Shown here: in pieces, positions 24,271-33,321 of the stretch
Numbering within the stretch: the stretch's first letter is position 1
Layout: the number at the start of each line of letters is the position of its first letter
Source of the DNA: JBOZRQ01 sp050789255
GTDB taxonomy: Bacteria > Bacillota > Sulfobacillia > Symbiobacteriales > Symbiobacteriaceae
Assembly: GCA_050789255.1 (NCBI GenBank)
Contig: JBOZRQ010000008.1
Span: 1 to 64,000 of the forward strand
Direction of reading: 5' to 3'
DNA length: 64,000 bases
Translations under genes and position numbers: made by a program
The notes under the pieces: generated by a model
Told to the model about the DNA's origin: nothing
What the model saw: only the letters and a program-made list of their open reading frames with translations
Database searches by the model: none

Positions 24271-27200
24271 ATGGATAATCCCAAGCCGGTGGTGACGGTC
24301 GAAATCCAGGCCGATCCCACAGTCAACTACGCCGTACAGCAAAACGATGTCTCGGTCGTAAAGCGACTGAAACTGATAAACCAGAGCCAGACAGACCTGG
24401 AGCAGGTCACCGTCACGATCACCACAGAGCCGGCCTTCGCCCATCGCTGGGAGCAGGCGCTCGAGCGCCTTCCAGCAGGCACGACCGACCTGGGCGCCGT
24501 CGACCTGGCCCTCTCCCACGACTTCCTGGCCCAGCAGGCCGAGGCCGTGCGGGGGAGCCTGTGCATAAGCGTCACGGCAGCCCAAGGCGTCCTGGTCGAG
24601 CACCGGGTCCCCATCGACGTGCTCGCCTACGACCAGTGGAACGGCACCCGGGCGATCCCGGAGATCCTGGCGGCCTTCGTCATGCCCAACCACCCGCAGG
24701 TCGAAGCGATCCTCAAGGAAGCCGGGGACGTGCTAAAAGACTGGACCGGCGACCCCTCCTTCCAGGGCTACCAGGCCAAGGACATCCAGCGGGTGCGCTT
24801 CCAGGCGGCGGCCATCTATGCGGCGATCCAGCGCCAGCACGTGGTCTACGCTGGCGTGCCCGCGAGCTTTGAGCGGGACGGCCAGAAGATCCGCACCCCG
24901 GACCGCATCCTGGAGTCCCGCCTCGGCACCTGCCTCGACCTGACCGCCCTGTTCGCCGCCTGCTTTGAGCAGGCCGGCCTGCACCCCATCGTCTGCCTGA
25001 CCCAGGGCCACGCCTTCCCGGGCCTATGGCTCGAAGACGAGAGCTTCGCCGACAGCGTGGTCGATGACGGCCTCGCCCTCCGCAAGCGGGTCGACCTGAA
25101 CGAGATCTGCGTCCTGGAGTCGACCCTCGCCGCCGAGGGCAGCACCGCCGACTTTGGCGAGGCTGTCAAGGCCGGGCGCCGCCACCTCGACAACCCCGAT
25201 AGCCTCATCTTCGCGGTCGATGTCCGCCGCGCCCGCATGAGCGGCATCCGGCCGCTGCCGGCCCGCGTTGCCACCGGGGGCATCATCGCATCAGCACCAC
25301 CATCGGCACCAAAGATGCCTTCACTTGAGCCTGCACCGGTGGCCCCGCTACCTGGTCAGACCGCAGTGGCCACCCGCCTCGACCGCTGGAAGCGCAAACT
25401 CCTGGACCTGAGCCTCCGCAACCGGCTCCTCAACTTCCAGGAGTCCAAGACCTCCGTCCCCCTCCTCATCCCGGACCTGTCCTCCCTGGAGAACGCCCTG
25501 GCAGACGGCAAGCAACTGGAGTTCCACCCCCGCCCCCAGGACTGGCAGAACTCTAGCCGCGACTCCGACGTCCACCTGCGCCGCACCGGCGAGGACGCCG
25601 AAAAGGCGCTCCTGGAGGGCGAGTTCAGCCACCGCCGCCTCCGCTGCGACCTGGAGGCCACCGAGCTGACCCGCCGCATGACCGAGATCTACCGCTCCGC
25701 CCGCTCCAGCCTGGAGGAGAACGGCGCCAACACTCTCTACCTCGCCCTGGGCATGCTGGTCTGGTACGAGACCAAGTCCTCCACCCAGCCCCGCCAGGCG
25801 CCCATCCTGCTGATCCCCATCGAGGTCCGGCGCCCGTCGGCCCAGTCCGGCTTCTCCCTGCGCCGCCGCGATGAGGAGGCGATGGTCAACGTCACCCTGC
25901 TGGAGCTACTGCGGCACGACTTCAATCTCACGATCGACGGCGTCGACCTGCTGCCAGAGGACGAGTCCGGCATCGATGTGCGCCTGGTGCTCGACCGCTT
26001 CCGCCAGGCCATCAAGCAGATCGACCGCTGGGATGTGACCGAGGCGGCCCACGTCGGGCTCTTCTCCTTCACCAAGTTCCTGATGTGGCGCGACCTGGAG
26101 GTCCGCACTGAGGACCTCAAGCGCAACAAGCTAGTCTCCAGCCTGATCGACTTCCCAAGCAAGGACTTCCCCGCCGCCAGCGGGTTCCCGGCGCCCGAGC
26201 GGCTCGACGATGACTACCGGCTCGACGAGACCTTCACCCCCGTCAGCGCCGACTCGTCCCAGCTGGCGGCGGTCTACGCGGCGGGCGAGGGCAAGAGCTT
26301 TGTCCTGCACGGCCCGCCCGGCACCGGCAAGTCCCAGACCATCACCAACATCATCGCCCAGGCCCTGGCCCAGGGCAAACGGGTGCTCTTCGTGGCCGAG
26401 AAGATGGCGGCCCTCAGCGTCGTACAGCGCCGGCTGGAGGGCGCCGGCCTCGGGCCCTTCTGCCTGGAACTGCACTCCAGCAAGAGCAAGAAGGCCGACG
26501 TCCTCGCCCAGCTAGACACCGCCCTGAAGGTCGGCCAGCTCCAGTCCCCGGAGGAGTGGCGGATCCAGGCCGACCGCCTGGCGCAGACCCGCCGAGAGCT
26601 GAACGCCTACGTGCGGGCGCTGCACATTCCCCGGAGCACGGGCGAGTCCTTCTACACGGGCCTCTCCCGCCTGATCGCCCTCGGCGCCGGACCCAAGGTG
26701 GCGCTCGACTTGCCGCAAGGCCTCGCGGCAGCGCAGCTCGCGACCCTCCGTGACAAGGTTCGCACGACAGCCGCCGCCGCCCGCGCCGCCGGCAACCCGG
26801 CCGGCCACCGCTGGCGGGCCGTGGGCGCGAAGGATTGGACGCCCCAGCTCCGGGACACCGTTGACGCAGGCATCACGAAGCTCTACGCCGCCTTGACGAA
26901 CTGCGCACAGCACGCTGCCGCAGTGGCGCCCTTCTTCGGCCTACCCGAGGCCGGCTGGAGCTGGACCGAGCTCAACGCCCTGAAGGACCTCGCTGCGGCC
27001 ATCCGGTCGCGCGACACTTTCGCTCCGTCCCTGGTCGGCGCATCCGACTGGGAGGAGGCCCAGGCCCAAATCGAGCGCTGGGTCACCCACGGGCGCGAGC
27101 GGGACCGCCTGCGCCAGCAACTGTATCAGCACTTCACCGACCGCATTCTCCAGCTCGACCTGGATGATTTGGCATCCAAGCAGACCACCGCCGCTCAGCA

Positions 27201-30069
27201 GTGGTTCGTCCCCCGCTGGCTGACCGAGCGCAAGGTGACCCAGGCCCTCCAGGCGGTGGCAAAGCCCGGCTCCACCATCCCAGATATCGCCACCACCCTC
27301 GACCTGGCGCGCCGCCTGAAGGCCGAGGAGCAGCTGATGACCGCCGCTGGCGATCAGGCCCGGGCCCTGCTGGGCCGCCTCTGGCGCGACGGCGAGGCGG
27401 ACTGGACCGATGTGGCCGCCGCCCGGGACTGGGCCCACGCCATCCGGCGCTGCGCCGTACAGATTGCCGGAGATGATGCCCTCCGCGCCCAGGAGCTCCG
27501 CCGGCGCTGGGCCACCATGCTCTCCGACCAGGCCGACCTCCTCCGTGAGGGCGGCGCCTACGCCCCCCGTCTGCGCCAGCTGGTCGAAGCTATCCAGGCG
27601 TTCGCCGTCGCCCGGGATGGACTCGTCTCCCTGCTGGACATCGACCAAACCGCCGCCTGGGGGGATGCGCGCCACATCGAGCGCGTCACCGAAGCCCTGG
27701 GCAGCTGGAAGGATCATACCGCCCAGCTCCGCCTTTGGTGCGCCTGGCGCAAGGAGCGCGACGAGGCCATCGAGCTGGGGCTCGGCGCCCTGGTGACCGC
27801 CATCGAAACTAGCACGCTCACGGTCGACCAGCTCGAAGAGACCTTCGAGCGCTCCTTCTATGCCGGCTGGGTCGATCAGATCATGGGCCAGGAAGAGGAC
27901 CTGCGCCGCTTCTCCCGCGAGAGCCTGGAGGAGCGGATCGCCCGCTTCCGCCAGCTCGATGAGCGGTTCAGCCAGCTGACCCGCCAGGAGATCCGGGCCC
28001 GCATCGCCGCCCGGATCCCCCGCATCAGCGGCGAGTCGAACCAGAACTCCGAGGTGGGCATCCTGCGCCGGGAGCTCCAGAAGCGCAGCCGGCACATGGC
28101 GCTGCGGTCGCTCTTCCAGCAGATCCCCCGCCTCCTGACCCGCCTGAAGCCGTGCCTGCTGATGAGCCCCATCTCGGTCGCCCAGTACCTCGACCCCTCC
28201 TTCCCGCCCTTCGACCTGATTGTGTTTGATGAAGCCTCGCAGGTGCCCACCTGGGACGCCGTCGGCGCCATCGCACGCGGCACCGAGGCCATCATCGTCG
28301 GCGATCCTGAGCAGTTGCCGCCGACCAGCTTCTTCGCCAAGGGCGATGACCCCGACGAGGAGGACGTGGCCGTCGAAGACCTGGAGTCGATCCTGGATGA
28401 CGCCCTGGCGCTGACCATGCCCGAGCTGCACCTGCGCTGGCACTACCGCAGCCGCCACGAATCACTGATCGCCTTCAGCAACTACCACTACTACGACAAC
28501 GGCCTGCTCAGTTTCCCCTCCCCCGGCGCCGACTCAGCCGTAGCCCTCCGCCGCATCACCGGCGAGTATGACCGCAGCAAGACCCGCACCAACCGGGCCG
28601 AGGCCGAGGCGGTGGTGGGCGAGGTGGTCCAGCGCCTGACCAACCCGCAGACGGCGGGCCAGAGCCTGGGCATCGTCACCTTCAGCATGCCCCAGCAGCG
28701 CCTGGTCGAGGATCTACTAGATGAAGCACGCCGCCGCCACCCCGAGATCGAGCCCTTCTTCAGCACGGATCTCCCTGAGCCGGTCTTCGTCAAGAACCTG
28801 GAGAACGTCCAGGGCGACGAGCGGGATGTGATCCTCTTCTCGGTCGGCTATGGCCCCGATGCGCAGGGCAAGGTGAGCGTCAACTTCGGCCCGCTCAACC
28901 GCGACGGCGGCCACCGCCGCCTGAACGTGGCGATCACCCGGGCCCGGCAGGAGGTGCTGGTCTTCACCAGCCTGCGCCCCGACCAGATCGACCTCTCCCG
29001 TACCGCCAAGGCCGGCGTCCACCACCTGCGGGCCTTCCTGGAGTATGCCGAGCGTGGCACCCAGGCGCTCAAGGAGCAGCTCCGTTTTGCTGGCAGCGCC
29101 GAGCAGGGGGCGCCCTTTGAGGAGCATCTCCATGATGTGCTGACGGCCCAGGGCTACATGGTCCACCGCCGGGTCGGCTGCTCCGAGTACCGGATCGACC
29201 TGGCCATCGAGGATCCCGAGAACCCCGGCCGCTTCCTGCTGGGCATCGAGTGCGACGGCGCCTCCTACCAGGGCGCCAAGACCGCCCGGGACCGCGACAA
29301 GCTGCGGGAGGAGGTCCTCCGGGGCCTCGGCTGGCGGCTGCACCGGGTCTGGGCGCCGGAGTGGTGGCAGGACCCCCAGGCCGAACTGGAGCGCATACGT
29401 GCGGCCATTCAGGGCGCTAAGACCCCGACCAAACCCGCTTCCCCGGTAGAGGCACCGCCCCCAGTCATCACCGCGCCGGCGCCCGAGCCCGAGGAGGAGC
29501 TGCCCGTCTACCAGGTCAGCCAGGCCCAGCCCGCCGCCATCGCAACCCAGCTGGACTTCTACGACACCGAAGCCACGCCGCACCTGATGCGGCTGATCGC
29601 CGAGGTGGTCCAGGACGAGGGCCCGATCAGCCTGGACCTGCTCTGCAAGCGGGTGGCGCCCTTCTGGGATATCAACCGGGTGACCGCCCGGGTGCAGGAC
29701 CGCATCGCTACACTCGTGCGTGCGGCGGAGATCCTGACGACGACCGCCGGGGAGACCACCTTCCTATGGCCGCACGGGTATGAGCCCTCGGACTACAAGG
29801 AGTTCCGAGTGCCGGGCCCCGAGGAGGGCGCCCGCCGTGATGCCGATGACCTGCCGCCCGAGGAGGTCGCCAACGCCGCCCAGTACGTGCTGCACGGCCA
29901 GATCAGCCTGCCGGCCGACGACCTCGTGCGGGAGCTGGCCCGCCTGTTTGGGTACCAGCGGATCGGCCAGAACGTGGATCGGATCCTCCGGGCCGGGATT
30001 GCAGTGTTGATTGAGCGGGGTGGAGCCGAGGAGCAGGACGGGGTGGTTGTGGTGAGGTCTGGCCAGTAG
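24271..30069 (+). CDS. DUF4011 helicase-nuclease with transglutaminase-like N-terminus and DUF3320 (probable antiphage protein)
   Basis: This is the largest gene of the window, 1932 residues. In order: a beta-rich N-terminus; a transglutaminase-like segment with Cys in GTCLDLT (near 220) and His in GHAFPG (near 247); DUF4011 from about 367 (LDLSLRNRLLNFQESK); a split superfamily I helicase with Walker A GPPGTGKS near 680, Walker B VFDEASQVP near 1319, GDPEQLPP, HYRSRHE and motif VI NVAITRAR near 1551; a Vsr/MTES_1575-like endonuclease (YRIDLAIED, LGIECDGASY, GWRLHRVW) at 1615-1715; and DUF3320 near 1770. The long insert between Walker A and B looks helical. From memory, this layout resembles the single-gene antiphage system called Hhe (DUF4011-helicase-Vsr). 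The ATG follows GGAGG at 7 bases. Confidence 0.9.
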   Translation: MDNPKPVVTVEIQADPTVNYAVQQNDVSVVKRLKLINQSQTDLEQVTVTITTEPAFAHRWEQALERLPAGTTDLGAVDLALSHDFLAQQAEAVRGSLCISVTAAQGVLVEHRVPIDVLAYDQWNGTRAIPEILAAFVMPNHPQVEAILKEAGDVLKDWTGDPSFQGYQAKDIQRVRFQAAAIYAAIQRQHVVYAGVPASFERDGQKIRTPDRILESRLGTCLDLTALFAACFEQAGLHPIVCLTQGHAFPGLWLEDESFADSVVDDGLALRKRVDLNEICVLESTLAAEGSTADFGEAVKAGRRHLDNPDSLIFAVDVRRARMSGIRPLPARVATGGIIASAPPSAPKMPSLEPAPVAPLPGQTAVATRLDRWKRKLLDLSLRNRLLNFQESKTSVPLLIPDLSSLENALADGKQLEFHPRPQDWQNSSRDSDVHLRRTGEDAEKALLEGEFSHRRLRCDLEATELTRRMTEIYRSARSSLEENGANTLYLALGMLVWYETKSSTQPRQAPILLIPIEVRRPSAQSGFSLRRRDEEAMVNVTLLELLRHDFNLTIDGVDLLPEDESGIDVRLVLDRFRQAIKQIDRWDVTEAAHVGLFSFTKFLMWRDLEVRTEDLKRNKLVSSLIDFPSKDFPAASGFPAPERLDDDYRLDETFTPVSADSSQLAAVYAAGEGKSFVLHGPPGTGKSQTITNIIAQALAQGKRVLFVAEKMAALSVVQRRLEGAGLGPFCLELHSSKSKKADVLAQLDTALKVGQLQSPEEWRIQADRLAQTRRELNAYVRALHIPRSTGESFYTGLSRLIALGAGPKVALDLPQGLAAAQLATLRDKVRTTAAAARAAGNPAGHRWRAVGAKDWTPQLRDTVDAGITKLYAALTNCAQHAAAVAPFFGLPEAGWSWTELNALKDLAAAIRSRDTFAPSLVGASDWEEAQAQIERWVTHGRERDRLRQQLYQHFTDRILQLDLDDLASKQTTAAQQWFVPRWLTERKVTQALQAVAKPGSTIPDIATTLDLARRLKAEEQLMTAAGDQARALLGRLWRDGEADWTDVAAARDWAHAIRRCAVQIAGDDALRAQELRRRWATMLSDQADLLREGGAYAPRLRQLVEAIQAFAVARDGLVSLLDIDQTAAWGDARHIERVTEALGSWKDHTAQLRLWCAWRKERDEAIELGLGALVTAIETSTLTVDQLEETFERSFYAGWVDQIMGQEEDLRRFSRESLEERIARFRQLDERFSQLTRQEIRARIAARIPRISGESNQNSEVGILRRELQKRSRHMALRSLFQQIPRLLTRLKPCLLMSPISVAQYLDPSFPPFDLIVFDEASQVPTWDAVGAIARGTEAIIVGDPEQLPPTSFFAKGDDPDEEDVAVEDLESILDDALALTMPELHLRWHYRSRHESLIAFSNYHYYDNGLLSFPSPGADSAVALRRITGEYDRSKTRTNRAEAEAVVGEVVQRLTNPQTAGQSLGIVTFSMPQQRLVEDLLDEARRRHPEIEPFFSTDLPEPVFVKNLENVQGDERDVILFSVGYGPDAQGKVSVNFGPLNRDGGHRRLNVAITRARQEVLVFTSLRPDQIDLSRTAKAGVHHLRAFLEYAERGTQALKEQLRFAGSAEQGAPFEEHLHDVLTAQGYMVHRRVGCSEYRIDLAIEDPENPGRFLLGIECDGASYQGAKTARDRDKLREEVLRGLGWRLHRVWAPEWWQDPQAELERIRAAIQGAKTPTKPASPVEAPPPVITAPAPEPEEELPVYQVSQAQPAAIATQLDFYDTEATPHLMRLIAEVVQDEGPISLDLLCKRVAPFWDINRVTARVQDRIATLVRAAEILTTTAGETTFLWPHGYEPSDYKEFRVPGPEEGARRDADDLPPEEVANAAQYVLHGQISLPADDLVRELARLFGYQRIGQNVDRILRAGIAVLIERGGAEEQDGVVVVRSGQ

Positions 30070-30075
30070 CGGTAT

Positions 30076-30284
30076 GTCAGAAACTGCACCTTGGTCGGTC
30101 GGTCCGTGTCAAAAACTGCAACTTGGGGCCGAGAAGCCGGTGCAGCCGGGCGCCCAGAGTCAAGTTCTGGGCGACTCAGGACCAAACTGGTCACTTTGAG
30201 GCCGTCACCAAGCAATCTGCCCCCCAAGCTACAACTTTTGACACGCCGCCCGGCGCCCAGCCTACGTCAAAACCTGCAGGTTTG
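30076..30284. repeat. Four copies of a 19-bp motif, one inverted, after the DUF4011 gene
   Basis: The motif GTCAAAAACTGCAACTTGG occurs at 30108-30126, with variants at 30076-30094 and 30266-30284 and an inverted copy at 30224-30242 (15 of 19 positions match the first for the last two). Between them lies a perfect hairpin at 30151-30173 (CGCCCAGA, loop of 7, TCTGGGCG). The 296-base spacer holds no gene. It could be a protein-binding array, a structured RNA or a decayed mobile element end. Confidence 0.55.
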
Positions 30285-30365
30285 CTTCAAGGCGGGGCAT
30301 TTGACCCTGGCCAGTTCCTTCTCTTATACTCAAGGTCGAGCGGATAACGCAGAGGAGGGCTGGCC

Positions 30366-30917
30366 ATGTCGCTGCCCGGGCCGCGCTTCACCTACGAGGA
30401 CTACAAGCTTCTCCCGGAAGACAAACGGTTCGAGATGATCGAGGGGGAGTTGCTCGTGACACCGGCGCCGAGCACCCGTCATCAGATGATTCTGGTCCGC
30501 ATCCTGGTCAGACTGGTGAACTTTGTGACGGCCGGGCGTCTCGGACAGGTGCTCCCCTCCCCCACAGACGTCATTCTCTCGGACGACACCGTCGTTCAGC
30601 CAGACATTCTCTTCATCTCCCGGGAACGACTGGCGATCATGGATCCCAAAGGCGGCGTGCGGGGCGCCCCGGACCTGGTGGTGGAGGTCCTCTCTCCGAG
30701 CACCGCCGGCCGGGACCGCATCCTCAAACGAAAGCTCTACGCCAAGTACGGAGTCAAAGAGTATTGGATCGTAGACCCGGATGCGTGCAGCATCGAGGTC
30801 CTGATCTACTCCCCCGGCGGCATGGAGCTCTGGCAAGCTTTCCTGGCAGGTTCGTCGCTGACTTCACCCCTTATGGACGGCCTGACCGTATCGTTGGACG
30901 ATCTTTTCTCCGAATGA
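30366..30917 (+). CDS. Uma2-family (DUF820) endonuclease-fold protein
   Basis: This 183-residue protein is a typical Uma2/DUF820 member (PF05685) with a PD-(D/E)XK fold. The order of motifs is FEMIEGELLV, VQPDILFIS (catalytic Asp near 79), APDLVVEVLSPST (Glu near 106), then KRKLYAKYGVKEYWIVDP. Family members are very common in Cyanobacteria, Chloroflexi and some Firmicutes and are often seen near mobile or defence genes; their substrate is unknown. ATG 30366 has GGAGGG 6 bases upstream. It follows the DUF4011 gene after the repeat-rich spacer, so a shared defence role is possible but unproven. Confidence 0.88.
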   Translation: MSLPGPRFTYEDYKLLPEDKRFEMIEGELLVTPAPSTRHQMILVRILVRLVNFVTAGRLGQVLPSPTDVILSDDTVVQPDILFISRERLAIMDPKGGVRGAPDLVVEVLSPSTAGRDRILKRKLYAKYGVKEYWIVDPDACSIEVLIYSPGGMELWQAFLAGSSLTSPLMDGLTVSLDDLFSE

Positions 30918-30922
30918 GTCTA

Positions 30923-30964
30923 AGTGCCCCTGGCCTCACCGGAAGGTAGAGACCAGGGGCTCTT
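30923..30964 (+). terminator. Terminator hairpin after the Uma2 gene (dispersed hairpin family)
   Basis: AGTGCCCCTGGCCTC and GAGACCAGGGGCTC pair with one or two mismatches and are followed by TTTG. The sequence is a near-copy of the hairpins at 18427-18464 and 34750-34787. Confidence 0.75.
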
Positions 30965-31017
30965 TGCTCCACTTCAGACCGATGAAGCAACCCTGTGAGA
31001 GTAGGTGACCGGGCGCC

Positions 31018-31344
31018 GTGATCAAATCGATCCTGTTCTTCCTCCTGGCCGGCCTGGCGGAGATCGGCGGCGGGTACCTGGTGTGGCTGTGGCTGCGCGA
31101 AGGCAGGCCCCTGTGGTACGGCCTTCTGGGCGGCGCCGTGCTGCTCGCCTACGGCGTCATCCCCACCCTTCAGCCAGAGCCCTCCTTTGGGCGGGTCTAT
31201 GCAGCCTACGGCGGCATCTTCATCGCTCTCTCCCTGCTCTGGGGATGGCAGGTCGACAAGAAGGCACCTGATCTCTACGACTGGCTGGGTGCGCTGGTCT
31301 GCCTCGTGGGCGTCGCCATCATCATGTGGGCCCCCCGCCGGTAG
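31018..31344 (+). CDS. YnfA-family (UPF0060) small membrane protein
   Basis: The 108-residue protein has four hydrophobic helices and the family pattern: LLAGLAEIGGGYLVWLWLRE at the start, the middle AYGVIPTLQPEPSFGRVYAA and the end DWLGALVCLVGVAIIMW. YnfA proteins resemble small multidrug resistance (EmrE-like) carriers and are inferred to be exporters. GTG 31018 has AGGTGA about 9 bases upstream. It appears to be a single-gene unit. Confidence 0.92.
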   Translation: MIKSILFFLLAGLAEIGGGYLVWLWLREGRPLWYGLLGGAVLLAYGVIPTLQPEPSFGRVYAAYGGIFIALSLLWGWQVDKKAPDLYDWLGALVCLVGVAIIMWAPRR

Positions 31345-31358
31345 TGAAGAAGGTTTGT

Positions 31359-31377
31359 CATTACCTTTGTTGTAATG
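31359..31377. promoter_or_regulatory. Small inverted repeat in an A/T-rich leader
   Basis: CATTAC and GTAATG form a perfect 6-bp repeat around CTTTGTT. CTTTGTTGT also repeats directly at 31365 and 31391. This A/T-rich 80-base spacer precedes the isochorismatase-like gene and may hold its promoter and operator. Confidence 0.3.
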
Positions 31378-31427
31378 CTATGTAGTCCATCTTTGTTGTG
31401 TAGTGTGTAAGTTTGGGAGGTAATGGA

Positions 31428-32003
31428 ATGGCATTGGTTCGTGAAGGCCTCAAGGGAGTTCTGTTGGTGGTAGATGTGCAGGTGGGGGTGATGCAAAACG
31501 CGTGGGATGCTCCACGCATCATCAAGAACATTGGTCTTGCAGTTGAGAAAGCACGTACCCAGGGCGTGCCAGTAATATGGGTTCAGCACTCCGATGAGGA
31601 GTTACAGTACGGGAGCCCCCAATGGCAATGGGTTCCCGAGTTGGCGCCATTGCCAGACGAACTCCTCATTCACAAGCAGTTCAACTCCTCGTTCGAGCAA
31701 ACGACGTTGGAGGACGAACTCACCAAGCTAGGCGCAACGCATATCGCCTTGGCTGGCGCTGCCACCAACTGGTGCATTCGTGCGACTGCGTATGGCGCCC
31801 TGGATCGCGGATACGACCTGACCCTGATCAAAGACGCTCACACCACCGAAACCATGGAGTTCAGGGATGGCACGAAGATTGAGGCTGCCAACATCGTCCA
31901 GGAACTCAATATCGCAATGACCTGGCTGAGCTACCCTGGTCGCACCAACGGCACAGCTTCGGCCGAAACCGTCGACTTTTCCGTGCCCGGCGGCAAGCGG
32001 TAG
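31428..32003 (+). CDS. Isochorismatase-family cysteine hydrolase
   Basis: This 191-residue protein has the catalytic triad of the family: Asp in LLVVDVQVG near residue 17, Lys in LIHKQFNSSF near 80 and Cys in GAATNWCIRATAYGA near 115. Members hydrolyse isochorismate, nicotinamide, ureidoacrylate or small amides. The residues around the Cys do not settle the substrate. I chose ATG 31428, where GGGAGG is 7 bases upstream, over an in-frame start 15 bases earlier that overlaps the ribosome site. Its codons are richer in A and T than those of the neighbours, and the upstream region is A/T-rich, so it may be a recent acquisition. Confidence 0.88.
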   Translation: MALVREGLKGVLLVVDVQVGVMQNAWDAPRIIKNIGLAVEKARTQGVPVIWVQHSDEELQYGSPQWQWVPELAPLPDELLIHKQFNSSFEQTTLEDELTKLGATHIALAGAATNWCIRATAYGALDRGYDLTLIKDAHTTETMEFRDGTKIEAANIVQELNIAMTWLSYPGRTNGTASAETVDFSVPGGKR

Positions 32004-32010
32004 CCTTTCG

Positions 32011-32412
32011 TCACCACGCCCCAGTGTCATGCCCAATGAAGGACCGGATGGCACCGTTGATGAAGCGGATCGCCTCCCGGGACGGGTAGTGGCCGGAGCC
32101 CCGGAGCACCTCGGTTTGGACCAGGTTCGGGATGATCTGCTTCGCCCGCGGCACGACCCGGTCGGCCCGGAAGAAGAGATCGTTCTCGGCGGCAAACAGC
32201 AGCGTGGGCGCCGTAAAGCCGGCCAGCCGGCCGTAGCTGTTGTCCCGGGGGGAGACCCGCTGCTCGGCGCTCTTGCCGGGATGGCCGATGGTGTCCGGGG
32301 CGTTCCCGCCGTGGAAGATGACCAGCGGGGGCGCCCCCTCCGGCCCCGCCACCAGCAGGTGGGTGGCGCACGTCAATGGGCGGGTGCCGGTACGCTTCCA
32401 GCATACCAGCAC
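32011..32412 (-). pseudogene. Alpha/beta hydrolase remnant with two internal deletions
   Basis: The 133-residue frame holds three pieces of an alpha/beta hydrolase: the strand and oxyanion region (LLVAGPEGAPPLVIFHGGNA), the second-strand motif PDTIGHPGKSAEQRVSPRD, and the C-terminal part with the acid (TLLFAAENDLFFRA) and catalytic His (LRGSGHYPS). The piece with the nucleophile elbow (GxSxG) and the cap, normally more than 100 residues, is missing between SYGRLAGF and TAPTLL. About 20 residues are also missing after HGGNA. The N-terminal part seems to continue in another frame near 32360-32404. It cannot be an active hydrolase. It lies just beyond the end of the cupin/membrane gene pair. Confidence 0.72.
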
Positions 32413-32434
32413 CCGCCTAGTTTGTTGTTATCAC

Positions 32435-33304
32435 CTAGCGCTTTCCGCCACGGCCGGGGTCACGCGCATACTGCCAACCACTCCAGGCGCCGACCGCCAC
32501 GTACAGCACCATCCATAGACCAAAGGCCTGCACCGGGTTGCTCAACATCGCCATGACGAGCAGTGCCGGCTGCGGCTCCAGCCCTTTCTGGTCGAACAAC
32601 AGGTAGCTGAACATCAGGTACCTGCCGTAGAACACGCCGAGGACGGTCAGCGCAGCGGAGACCCCCTGGAGCACCTTGTTGCTGCGGTCGCCCGCACCGA
32701 TGGTAATTCCCTTGGCCACCAGATACCCGGTGGCAATCGCCAGGATATCCATCTGCCATCCCGTGATGGCGAAGAAGATCCTGGTCCCCCATCCGCCAAG
32801 CAATGCCCCGATCAGCCCAAACCCGATGGCCAGCGGGTATCGCCAGAGTGCAATCGGGGGCGGCGGGGCCGGAGGGGCTTCGGGCTCCCGCTCACCGGAA
32901 TCATCCGGGGCAGCTTCAGCGGCAGCGGCCACCTCGAAGCCGAGCGAAGCCAGACGCTCCTGCCTGGCCTTCTCCTCAGCCAGCGCCTCCGCCCTGGCCC
33001 GTTCCCAGCGCCGGATGATGCTCTGGGCTCTCAAGCCCGTCCCGATGTCGATGGCCGACCAGGCCAGGAAGAACCACCCTCTGGGCTCGTCCCACATGGT
33101 GAGCCCGATCAGCCCCCAGAGAGCCGGGTACCACCACATCTTGCCCAGCGGCTGCAGGTACCACCAACCGTCGAGCAGGGCGGCGCCGAGGGAGACGCCA
33201 CACAGGAGGATGCCGAACTGCGGGCTGGATGTAAGTGTCCACTGCCCCAGCAGGGCCGTGGCCATTGTGAGGTTACGGAGCGTAGACCGGCTGACGGGTG
33301 GCAT
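32435..33304 (-). CDS. Hypothetical polytopic membrane protein
   Basis: I do not recognise this 289-residue protein. It has about three hydrophobic segments in the first 90 residues, a charged, Ala/Glu-rich and then proline-rich cytoplasmic stretch at about 95-150 (RRWERARAEALAEEKARQER, then PEAPPAPPPP), and about four more helices to the end. ATG 33304 has AAGGGGGA about 9 bases upstream. The start is 17 bases after the stop of the cupin gene on the same strand, so they probably share a transcript. The charged central region could be a coiled coil. Confidence 0.7.
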   Translation of the reverse strand: MPPVSRSTLRNLTMATALLGQWTLTSSPQFGILLCGVSLGAALLDGWWYLQPLGKMWWYPALWGLIGLTMWDEPRGWFFLAWSAIDIGTGLRAQSIIRRWERARAEALAEEKARQERLASLGFEVAAAAEAAPDDSGEREPEAPPAPPPPIALWRYPLAIGFGLIGALLGGWGTRIFFAITGWQMDILAIATGYLVAKGITIGAGDRSNKVLQGVSAALTVLGVFYGRYLMFSYLLFDQKGLEPQPALLVMAMLSNPVQAFGLWMVLYVAVGAWSGWQYARDPGRGGKR

Positions 33305-33321
33305 GCGCGGTGGATCCCCCT

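Noticed and set aside
26941..28458. 505-codon minus-strand frame inside the DUF4011 gene
   Set aside because: It lies completely within a well-supported helicase, shows low-complexity Ala/Gly/Leu composition and has no initiation signal.
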